From NCBI GenBank assembly GCA_027016475.1, contig JALUTL010000251.1, positions 1 to 11,004 on the forward strand: a stretch of DNA of 11,004 nucleotides, read 5' to 3'. The position numbers and the translations under genes are program-made. The notes below the pieces were generated by a model. That model was not told the DNA's origin and did no database searches. It saw only the letters and a list, made by a program, of their open reading frames with translations. This stretch comes from Candidatus Heimdallarchaeota archaeon (GTDB lineage: Archaea > Asgardarchaeota > Heimdallarchaeia > Heimdallarchaeales > Kariarchaeaceae). Shown one piece after another: positions 1 to 5,655 of this stretch; within the stretch, counting starts at the first letter, position 1; every line of letters starts with the position of its first letter.

Positions 1-476
1 ACTACCAGTGCAATCCCGATTGATAGAATAAATAGCCCAGAGCTGGCTATGATCACCCCATCTGCCATATTGCTAAAGGCCGAAAAATCAAATACTTGGT
101 CAGGAGGCGCTGTATCATCCAGTCCATATTCTTGAACAAAAAAATTTGAAATGGGATTGCTTGGAATAAATTTGGCAATGGCCCTATACGCACTGGCTGC
201 GCTCAGAAAAACAAAAGAGCCAATTGTAACTAGAAAAAAGCCCAATGTGGATCTGATTTCCCTCCCATCTATTGCTCTCCATATTTCCAATAATGCCCAA
301 ACAAGCATCAGAATGAAAACTCCAAAATCAAGATACATGGAAAAAAGGACAACTGAAGTGCCCAAATCGTTTGACAAAGGCAACAAAACAAATCCTAAAG
401 CCATTATCCCTGTTTGCACTGCCCAGAACACCATGATGATGTTGTACAATGTGGGGAAAGAAATGCGTGAGTGCAT
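1..476 (-). CDS. Multipass membrane protein, N-terminal part, runs off left edge
   Basis: I read this from the reverse complement. An ATG at 476 opens a frame that stays open to base 1 (158 codons, C-terminus missing). An in-frame TAA lies upstream and no better start lies between. The protein starts MHSRISFPTLYN and has hydrophobic stretches at about residues 10-33, 42-64, 78-98 and 141-158, so at least four membrane segments. A more polar loop of about 40 residues (about 99-140) lies before the fourth; it contains the acidic, proline-rich patch DDTAPPDQVFDF. I recognise no family. A weak AT-rich TATA-like element lies about 29 bases upstream of the ATG, which suggests a leaderless transcript separate from the surface-protein operon that ends at 771. 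Plus-strand readings across the same bases are rich in K, T, N and M and look like antisense shadow. I am confident of a membrane protein and have no view on its function. Confidence 0.75.
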   Translation of the reverse strand, partial: MHSRISFPTLYNIIMVFWAVQTGIMALGFVLLPLSNDLGTSVVLFSMYLDFGVFILMLVWALLEIWRAIDGREIRSTLGFFLVTIGSFVFLSAASAYRAIAKFIPSNPISNFFVQEYGLDDTAPPDQVFDFSAFSNMADGVIIASSGLFILSIGIALV

Positions 477-497
477 GTTTGAAAAAAAATATACCTC

Positions 498-508
498 ACT
501 TAAATTTT
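498..508 (-). promoter_or_regulatory. Possible TATA element for the left-edge membrane protein
   Basis: On the minus strand this reads AAAATTTAAGT, centred about 29 bases before the ATG at 476. That is the distance expected for an archaeal TATA box serving a leaderless mRNA. A GAGGT at 493-497 lies 16 bases before the ATG, too far for a good ribosome binding site. In AT-rich spacer DNA this match is weak evidence. Confidence 0.3.
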
Positions 509-628
509 AGTGAAATCCCACGTATCATCCATAGCTTTGGAAATATCTTTTCAACATTTCTTTCCTATGGTAATCGAATAGCCGTTTGGAATATTTACAA
601 CAACCCTGTCCTTAGAATTTTTGTTATA

Positions 629-754
629 ATGGTGATGCAGACTTTGAGCGATCGTTTTGCTCCTGTTGTTCCAGAAGACTATGTACCAAAGATACCACTC
701 TATGATTGGTGGTTCTCTATATTTTCAAAATTTCTTCCATCTAAGCTTTTTTAG
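629..754 (+). CDS. Doubtful small ORF or gene remnant in the 294-base spacer
   Basis: The spacer 477-770 has no minus-strand gene: all three minus frames carry stops. On the plus strand a frame ending with TAG at 754 contains a protein-like tail from ATG 629 (MVMQTLSDRF...) or ATG 635, about 39-41 residues. It includes VPEDYVPKIPLYDWWF and an aromatic, basic end. Codon choice here looks like coding sequence rather than shadow, and nothing lies opposite it. The frame extends further upstream without a stop, so the tail could be the 3' remnant of a decayed gene. An AT-rich stretch at 589-598 could be a TATA element. It would be the only plus-strand gene in the window and would converge on the surface-protein gene ending at 771. 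No family is recognised. I rate it possible only. Confidence 0.25.
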   Translation: MVMQTLSDRFAPVVPEDYVPKIPLYDWWFSIFSKFLPSKLF

Positions 755-770
755 AGGGACAAATGCACAC

Positions 771-1466
771 TCATCTTCTCTTTCGTACAAACAGCCCGAA
801 AATTATAAACAGCAAGCTCACCGAAACCGCATTTTTCAACGTTGAGGATGTCTGTATTGTTCCCCAGTAACTTGGACTGTCATCAAAGACCAAATATGTT
901 CCAGTTTCATTGACCTCCAGTTCACAACCAAGGGATACGATTCCATCGTCTTGGCCTTCAAATGGATTTATTTCCAAATTGACCACCGGCATGAATCTGT
1001 ATGTTCCATACGGCAATTGTGTCAAATTCCCCATATTTATTCTGATTGCCTGTGGTCTATCTTCACTCGATTTATTGGTCAATCCAGATTGAACCATCAT
1101 TTGACCATGCCAATTCACCTTTTCAGAAGAAAAGGGAAATAAGTCTTGATAAGCCGATAACTCAACACGTAGTGATGAATCCTCCAATTTGGCAGTCAAA
1201 CTCTTGACCCGTCCAACATGATTCAGCACCAGTCCCTCATGATATCCATTCCAATACTCAATTGTAGATGCCAATCGAAAATAGCTATAGTTTTCTGTGT
1301 CCATGTCCACAGAAAACTCCAATTCATCTAGTTGCGTCGTGTTTGTAAAGTCAACTGGTACAATTGAAATGGCTACAATCCGGCCTCCATAGATTGGGAA
1401 ACTGCCATTGACCGGTTGTAGCAAACAGAGAATGAGGACTATCACTGTAAGTTTTTGTTGCTTCAT
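771..1466 (-). CDS. Secreted surface protein with C-terminal membrane anchor
   Basis: This is a 231-residue protein. Residues 1-21 form a signal peptide: a KQQK basic start, the hydrophobic run LTVIVLILCLL, then a likely cleavage near NGS. Residues about 25-205 are a beta-rich ectodomain with five N-glycosylation sequons (N42, N59, N131, N147, N186). One hydrophobic segment follows at about 211-227, ending in RKRR, so the protein is probably held in the membrane by its C-terminus with the bulk outside the cell. Its ATG overlaps the stop of the upstream protease by one base (TAATG), and a GGAGG lies 10 bases upstream, so the two are probably translated together. I recognise no named family. 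A partner, anchor or chaperone for the protease is inference from the coupling alone. Confidence 0.85.
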   Translation of the reverse strand: MKQQKLTVIVLILCLLQPVNGSFPIYGGRIVAISIVPVDFTNTTQLDELEFSVDMDTENYSYFRLASTIEYWNGYHEGLVLNHVGRVKSLTAKLEDSSLRVELSAYQDLFPFSSEKVNWHGQMMVQSGLTNKSSEDRPQAIRINMGNLTQLPYGTYRFMPVVNLEINPFEGQDDGIVSLGCELEVNETGTYLVFDDSPSYWGTIQTSSTLKNAVSVSLLFIIFGLFVRKRR

Positions 1467-2020
1467 TAATAAAACGCCTCCGTATATTCGAAGATAAATG
1501 AAAACGGTATTGGATACATATATGATGTCGTTCTGAAGTGATAGATATCAGGAAAAGCGGAATGCCAAACATCCCAATTGCTGATATGCCCCGAGCCTTC
1601 ATTGCCATAAAAACATGATTGTGGCATATTAGTTCTTCTATGAGAAAATGTAGCCACATATCCTGGGTAGGTAGTATTTGTCATTAAGGTATATTGGGGT
1701 GGCATATTACAATAATATTGATCTGGAATGCCAAACAAATGACTCCATTCATGTGCAAAAACAAAATATCTAGGATATCCATAACCCCCATTAATTTGTT
1801 GCCATTTGTTGTTGCCAGTCCAGCCTACAAAATCAGGGAAATTGTCTGTTGCCCAAACTTTTCCATTATATGCGAATAATGCTGTTGTTGTATATGTTCC
1901 TCCTCCCCTAGGAATGGCATATTGGAAAATATTAATGGTTCCAGTTGTTGTACATGATGGCCCAATGCCATCGCATGATTGAATGGAGTTCCAATAAAAA
2001 TTGAAGGAATTCACCAGCAC
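1466..2020 (-). CDS. Metzincin-like metalloprotease, C-terminal catalytic part (frameshifted)
   Basis: This frame (184 codons from a GTG at 2020) carries HEWSHLFGIPD at residues 90-100, coded at 1721-1753. It matches the zinc motif HExxHxxGxxD: H90, H94 and D100 as ligands, E91 as general base. Met113 in YTLMTNT fits the Met-turn that follows the third ligand in metzincins. Cysteines at 16, 23, 104 and 136 suit an extracellular disulfide-bonded enzyme. There is no signal peptide, and residues 1-12 (VLVNSFNFYW...) look like the middle of a domain. The natural N-terminus is the secreted protein directly upstream in another frame. One extra base in the C run at 2024-2026 would join them through ...YRASKGQVLVNSF..., giving about 582 residues. 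I think this is the catalytic half of one gene broken by a frameshift or a sequence error. The exact peptidase family is not assigned. Confidence 0.8.
   Translation of the reverse strand: MLVNSFNFYWNSIQSCDGIGPSCTTTGTINIFQYAIPRGGGTYTTTALFAYNGKVWATDNFPDFVGWTGNNKWQQINGGYGYPRYFVFAHEWSHLFGIPDQYYCNMPPQYTLMTNTTYPGYVATFSHRRTNMPQSCFYGNEGSGHISNWDVWHSAFPDIYHFRTTSYMYPIPFSFIFEYTEAFY
1477..1481 (-). promoter_or_regulatory. Shine-Dalgarno site of the anchored surface protein
   Basis: On the minus strand this is GGAGG, 10 bases before the ATG at 1466. It sits within the last codons of the protease. It is the clearest ribosome binding site in the window and supports 1466 as a start inside an operon, in contrast to the TATA-proximal starts of genes that follow a spacer. 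Confidence 0.6.
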
Positions 2021-3213
2021 CTGCCCTTCGAAGCGCGGTATAGTGCTATTCCCATTTCCCCAGCAGCATTTTTGAAATCATTGCGGGCGGTGCTTGATGG
2101 CGTCCAATCTGTGTGAATGGAGACAGTTTGTGAATATTTGATTGTTTTCCACGATAAGGTGTTCTCATAATTCCAGTCCTTTAAAGTCCACGGCTCAGTG
2201 CAGGTGCTGCAAGGAATATAAACCTTGAATTCAAGCTTAAGAACTCTGTTTACATAGGATTTGGAAGGGTCACCTATTGGAAAACGCAGCACATCATTGT
2301 CCCAAGGACTCCAGGCCACTTGTGACCCTACCTGTACATTGTTTATATAGAGATATACGTACCTACCAGTGTAGCTTGGTGAATATATTGTAATCTCCAC
2401 GCTCTGTCCAATGTTAGGTATATAGTCCTTGATATGGATATAACGAGTAAAGATTTTGTACGGAAATCCTGTTGAAACCGTTTCATCAGTATCATCATAG
2501 GCATTGAAACTAATATCCGATCCGTCAAGCTTTACGTCTTGCAATTCCCACCCCTTGTTCATTCCACCCCAATTGATCTCTATCTTCAAATGATATGAAT
2601 TTAATGGAAGAAACAAGAGACTGGCATCCATTACCAGCTCAACATTGGGCCCACTTCCTGTTGCTGAATATTTCAGTTGTCCATCAACATAACCCCTGAA
2701 ATATCTTCCAAATCTGTCATCTGGATTGCTCAAGAATATCGGGTGGGATGAAGGGCTGAACTGCCCAACGGAAACAACAAATTCCAATGTTGCATAATCC
2801 TGAATCGGAAAAAATATCCCCTGCCTCCATATCGGATTGTAGCTTGATTGAACAGTGGCGACCATCTTTTGTTTCTTTACAGTGGTTGTCATAACATTTT
2901 GCTGTTGATCTCCATGCTTGCTTTCTGGACGATTTATTTTATCTTTCATTGGTTCAGAAGCATTTGCAAAAAGCTGCTTGGAAATTTGTTGCCCCATTTT
3001 CAGCATTTTTCTCTTCTCCATGAAGCTATCCAACTTTTTCGCTGGCTCATTTATCTGTCTTGGAATTTTGGTACCATTGTTGGGCAAAACTGGTTTTCCT
3101 TTGGTTGCCTCAGAGGTGGTCATTTGAGTTCCCTCCCCAACAGCATGAGAAGGAATACTGGTCAGTGCAAGGATAGCGATAATCATAAGTCCGAAATACT
3201 TCCGAGAAAGCAT
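2011..3213 (-). CDS. Secreted metalloprotease, N-terminal part: signal peptide and beta domains (frameshifted)
   Basis: I chose ATG 3213 over the upstream GTG at 3255. From 3213 the protein opens with a clean signal peptide (about residues 1-24, cleavage after SHA), and a TATA-like element sits 23 bases upstream; the GTG lies before that element. The 400 residues comprise the signal peptide, a polar Lys/Gln-rich linker (about 25-116, perhaps a propeptide), a first beta-rich region (about 117-237), a second (about 255-360) with YVYLYINN and a CSTC pair, and from about 364 (SIHTDW) the start of a protease domain. It ends abruptly in GRCW and a TGA just after ALYRASKG. That is the point where related secreted metallopeptidases usually run on from a helix into the next strand. 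The frame with the HExxHxxGxxD zinc site begins here, overlapping by ten bases. I infer one broken or mis-sequenced gene. The beta domains could bind sugar or protein, but no family is assigned. Confidence 0.8.
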   Translation of the reverse strand: MLSRKYFGLMIIAILALTSIPSHAVGEGTQMTTSEATKGKPVLPNNGTKIPRQINEPAKKLDSFMEKRKMLKMGQQISKQLFANASEPMKDKINRPESKHGDQQQNVMTTTVKKQKMVATVQSSYNPIWRQGIFFPIQDYATLEFVVSVGQFSPSSHPIFLSNPDDRFGRYFRGYVDGQLKYSATGSGPNVELVMDASLLFLPLNSYHLKIEINWGGMNKGWELQDVKLDGSDISFNAYDDTDETVSTGFPYKIFTRYIHIKDYIPNIGQSVEITIYSPSYTGRYVYLYINNVQVGSQVAWSPWDNDVLRFPIGDPSKSYVNRVLKLEFKVYIPCSTCTEPWTLKDWNYENTLSWKTIKYSQTVSIHTDWTPSSTARNDFKNAAGEMGIALYRASKGRCW

Positions 3214-3231
3214 AATTTGTGCGGAAAAAAC

Positions 3232-3239
3232 ATATAAAT
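3232..3239 (-). promoter_or_regulatory. TATA-like element of the protease operon
   Basis: On the minus strand this reads ATTTATAT, about 23 bases before ATG 3213, which fits a leaderless start. It lies against the perfect inverted repeat at 3237-3263 and supports 3213 as the protease start. Confidence 0.5.
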
Positions 3240-3263
3240 TTTGCGGTTTGCACACGCAAAATT
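3237..3263. promoter_or_regulatory. Perfect 9-bp inverted repeat, candidate operator
   Basis: The arms AATTTTGCG (3237-3245) and CGCAAAATT (3255-3263) are exact reverse complements separated by nine bases; the arm centres are 18 bp apart. The element touches the upstream edge of the protease TATA-like box, where a bound dimer would cover the BRE/TATA region and could block TBP and TFB. Because it lies upstream of the expected transcript start, it should act as DNA and not as an RNA hairpin. The regulator is unknown. Confidence 0.5.
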
Positions 3264-3390
3264 GACTTTTACTCTTCTTGCATATTTCGCATCAAAAGAT
3301 TATCTCCAACAAGTTTCTTGTCCATCCTTATCCCGATTAGGTAGATCAAATCACAATTTCATATGTGGAAATTTACAATTGGTTTGAAAG

Positions 3391-4347
3391 TCACAAGAAA
3401 TTTTGTGATGCATCATCAAGAGCATTCATCTGTTCGGATGACAGTTCAATATTCATGGCCAGTGCATTGGTTTCAACTTGGTTGGGCCTTGTAGCACCTG
3501 GAATTGCCACCACCGTACTTCCATGGAATTGAATGACCCATCTGAGTGCAACACTTGGTACGGGGGCATTGATTTCTGTTGCCACTGCTTCCAGTTCTGA
3601 AAGAAGAGTTTGGGCATGTTTTAGCTTCTTTTTGAGTAATCTTCTTCTTAGAAAGGGTTTGCTGTTCACTATGAACTTTGATTTGTGATACTGTCCTGTA
3701 AGGAGTCCCTGTTCCAATGGCGAATAGGCTATTATAGTTACTCCATGCTCTTTGGCCATGTCCATGACTCCATTGCTCTCTATTTTGCGATAAGCTAGAC
3801 TGTAGTGCATTTGGTTGCTTGCCAAGGGGATGTCGAACCTGTCCAAGGTACTAATCGCCTGCTCCATTTTCTTCGTAAGGAAGTTGCTAATTCCGACTGC
3901 TTTTATTTTGCCATCCTGAACCAATTTTGCCATGAAATTCAGTTGAGTCTCTGTTTTCGATATGGAAAAGGGGTTGTGAATCTGATGAAGATCAATTGAA
4001 TAAGGTGAAAGATTCTTCTCCCGTTCAGGGAAGGATTTCAAAATAGACTTTGCTCGTTTCAATGTAGGATTCCATTTGGTTGCGATGACCACATCATTGT
4101 CCGGCATATTGAGGCGTTTCAGAGCAGCAGCAAGGACTCTTTCTGATCTCCCATTTCCATAGAGCTCAGCTGTATCATACCAGTTGATGCCTCGTTTTAT
4201 GCTTGCTCCGACAATAGAATCGGCCATTTCCTGTCCAACTTCATCCCAGACGAACCTGTGAAAACTTTTCTTTCCAGAAAATTGCCAAGTTCCCAATCCG
4301 ATTGGCGTAATCTTGATTTCTGTCTTTCCAAGAGGGCATAGTTCCAT
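3391..4347 (-). CDS. Aldo/keto reductase
   Basis: A single-domain AKR of 318 residues, typical for the family, predicted to be a cytosolic NAD(P)H-dependent carbonyl reductase or alcohol oxidoreductase. I see GLGTWQFSG near the N-terminus and the catalytic tetrad: D58 and Y63 in WYDTAELYG, K91 in ATKWN, and H124 in IHNP. VGISNF forms part of the barrel. SPLEQGLLTG and IPGATRPNQVETNA are the usual cofactor-binding stretches near the end. I prefer ATG 4347 because an AT-rich TATA-like element is centred 30 bases upstream; a TTG at 4368 would add seven residues. The gene begins 42 bases after citrate synthase stops and could be read through from it. The substrate cannot be told from sequence. 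Confidence 0.93.
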   Translation of the reverse strand: MELCPLGKTEIKITPIGLGTWQFSGKKSFHRFVWDEVGQEMADSIVGASIKRGINWYDTAELYGNGRSERVLAAALKRLNMPDNDVVIATKWNPTLKRAKSILKSFPEREKNLSPYSIDLHQIHNPFSISKTETQLNFMAKLVQDGKIKAVGISNFLTKKMEQAISTLDRFDIPLASNQMHYSLAYRKIESNGVMDMAKEHGVTIIAYSPLEQGLLTGQYHKSKFIVNSKPFLRRRLLKKKLKHAQTLLSELEAVATEINAPVPSVALRWVIQFHGSTVVAIPGATRPNQVETNALAMNIELSSEQMNALDDASQNFL

Positions 4348-4371
4348 ACCCTTCTTTGAAGCAAGCAATAC

Positions 4372-4382
4372 ATTATTTTATT
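4372..4382 (-). promoter_or_regulatory. TATA-like element of the aldo/keto reductase gene
   Basis: On the minus strand this is AATAAAATAAT, centred about 30 bases before ATG 4347 and inside the short gap after the citrate synthase stop. It suggests that the reductase has its own leaderless transcript as well as possible read-through. Confidence 0.4.
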
Positions 4383-4389
4383 GGAGAGC

Positions 4390-5559
4390 CTAAAGTTTTT
4401 TGTCAAATTCACCGATATATTTCGCCCGCGGGCGAATCAACCGGTTGTTTGAGTATTGCTCAAGAATATGGCCGAGCCATCCTGCAATTCTTCCCATCGC
4501 AAACATTGATGAGAAAATCTCAGGCTTTAATCCGACACCATGCAACAGTAAAGCTGTGTAAAACTCCACATTGGTTCTGATGTTTCTGCCGGGTTTCAAC
4601 TCATCCAAGGTTTCGACAATTATCTGCTCCATTTGTATCACTTTGTCATAAAAGGCTTGGTTTTCTCCTTCATACAGCACTTTGGCTGCTCTGGCCAACA
4701 CCTCCGCCCGAGGATCCCTGACCTTGTAGACCCGATGTCCGAATCCCATGATCACTTCCTTGTTATTGACTTTGTTGATAACATATTCGCGTGTTCGCTC
4801 AATTTCTCCAATTTCAAAAACCATGTCCAAAGCGGGACCTGGTGCACCTCCATGCTTGTCGCCTTTCAAGGAACCGATAGCCCCTGTAATGGCTGAAATC
4901 AGATCTGAATTGGTAGAGATAATCACCCTGGCCACAAATGTTGATGCATTGAATCCATGGTCTGCTACAACATTCAGATAGGTTTCAAGTGCACGGGATT
5001 TTTTGGGATCAGGAACTTCTCCTGTCAGCATGTAAAGGAAATTTTCGGCATGCCCTAGATCATTTCTTGGAGGTATAGGATCAACCCCCTCTCTCTTTCT
5101 CCAAAATGTTGCCAAAATAGTTGGTACTTTTGCGACGATTTGCAGCCCTACTTCTTTCACTCTTTCCAAATCAGAAGAACTGATATCTCCAAATTCTATG
5201 GCGAGTGATGCAACCCCCATCTGTAAGGCACTCATTGAGTGGACATTCTTGTTCTTGGCCGCCTTCTCAACCAACTCTCTAGTCGCTTCCGGGATCTCCC
5301 TTGAATTCCACATCATAGATCTGAATTGTTCGAGTGTATCCTGATCTGGAAATTCACCATTCAAAAGAAGATAGGCAACTTCCTCATTGCTTTTCCGTTG
5401 AGCGAATTCTTCAAGAGGATAGCCCCTGATTGTCAACTTCCCTTTTTCTCCGTCAACATGGCTCATTTTGGTTTCTGCCACGTAGACATTTTCAAGCCCA
5501 ATATAGATTCGATCGGTTTCAATAGCTGTCATTTGACATATCGCATTATTCTTTCCCAT
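4390..5559 (-). CDS. Citrate synthase
   Basis: This enzyme condenses oxaloacetate and acetyl-CoA to citrate in the cytoplasm. At 389 residues it is the short archaeal/Gram-positive type. Landmarks in order: GEKGKLTIRGYPLEE (37-51), HGFNAS with H201, KGDKHGGAPG with H236, GFGHRVYKVRDPR with H275 and R284, NVEFY with E332, and R357 and R376 for oxaloacetate binding. H236 and H275 correspond to catalytic His274 and His320 of pig citrate synthase. The third catalytic residue, normally Asp in NVDFY, is Glu here. 2-Methylcitrate synthase of the same family is a less likely alternative. ATG 5559 is used; ATG 5532 (MTAIETDRIY) also fits family N-termini. A strong TATA box lies at 5621-5629 with direct repeats next to it. 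A GC-rich palindrome sits near the 3' end. Confidence 0.95.
   Translation of the reverse strand: MGKNNAICQMTAIETDRIYIGLENVYVAETKMSHVDGEKGKLTIRGYPLEEFAQRKSNEEVAYLLLNGEFPDQDTLEQFRSMMWNSREIPEATRELVEKAAKNKNVHSMSALQMGVASLAIEFGDISSSDLERVKEVGLQIVAKVPTILATFWRKREGVDPIPPRNDLGHAENFLYMLTGEVPDPKKSRALETYLNVVADHGFNASTFVARVIISTNSDLISAITGAIGSLKGDKHGGAPGPALDMVFEIGEIERTREYVINKVNNKEVIMGFGHRVYKVRDPRAEVLARAAKVLYEGENQAFYDKVIQMEQIIVETLDELKPGRNIRTNVEFYTALLLHGVGLKPEIFSSMFAMGRIAGWLGHILEQYSNNRLIRPRAKYIGEFDKKL
4421..4436. repeat. Perfect 16-bp GC-rich palindrome within citrate synthase
   Basis: TTCGCCCGCGGGCGAA is its own reverse complement. It encodes part of the IRPRAK stretch near the enzyme's C-terminus and stands out in an AT-rich gene. 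It lies about 75-90 bases upstream of the aldo/keto reductase start. It may be a binding site or a chance result of the R-P-R-A codons. Confidence 0.4.
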
Positions 5560-5620
5560 TAAAATAGATTCGTTTATTCCTGATCAGAGGAACATTTTTG
5601 AATTGTGAACAAAGGTTGAC

Positions 5621-5629
5621 CCTTTATAG
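5621..5629 (-). promoter_or_regulatory. TATA box of citrate synthase
   Basis: On the minus strand this reads CTATAAAGG, the best TATA box in the window. A start of transcription about 25 bases downstream (near 5600) would leave a leader of about 40 bases before ATG 5559. The box is flanked upstream by AAAGTG direct repeats. Confidence 0.5.
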
Positions 5630-5631
5630 AG

Positions 5632-5655
5632 CCACTTTAAGGCCACTTTCACTTT
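5632..5655 (-). repeat. AAAGTGG direct repeats upstream of the citrate synthase TATA box
   Basis: On the minus strand AAAGTGG occurs at 5649-5643 and again at 5638-5632, exactly 11 bp apart, with a further AAAGTG at 5655-5650. The array ends two bases before the TATA box and overlaps the 3' end of aspartate kinase. The one-turn spacing suggests a protein binding site over the BRE; this is inference. Confidence 0.4.

Noticed and set aside
151..510. Plus-strand 119-residue reading at the left edge
   Set aside because: It lies opposite the membrane protein read from ATG 476 on the minus strand, whose helices are clear. The plus reading is rich in K, T, N and M and shows no domain.
2018..2030. 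Programmed -1 frameshift joining the two protease halves
   Set aside because: The zero-frame codons TCG AAG GGC AGG do not form an X XXY YYZ slippery heptamer, so a lost base is a simpler explanation.
2848..3237. Plus-strand reading of 129 residues opposite the protease N-terminus
   Set aside because: Its many F, W, L and C codons are what a reverse reading of a K/Q-rich linker produces, and the minus frame has a signal peptide and promoter.
3355..3408. Two short inverted repeats (AATTTC/GAAATT and TCACAA/TTGTGA) after the aldo/keto reductase
   Set aside because: Six-bp AT-rich arms are common by chance, and no T run follows on the minus strand, so I do not call a terminator or riboswitch.
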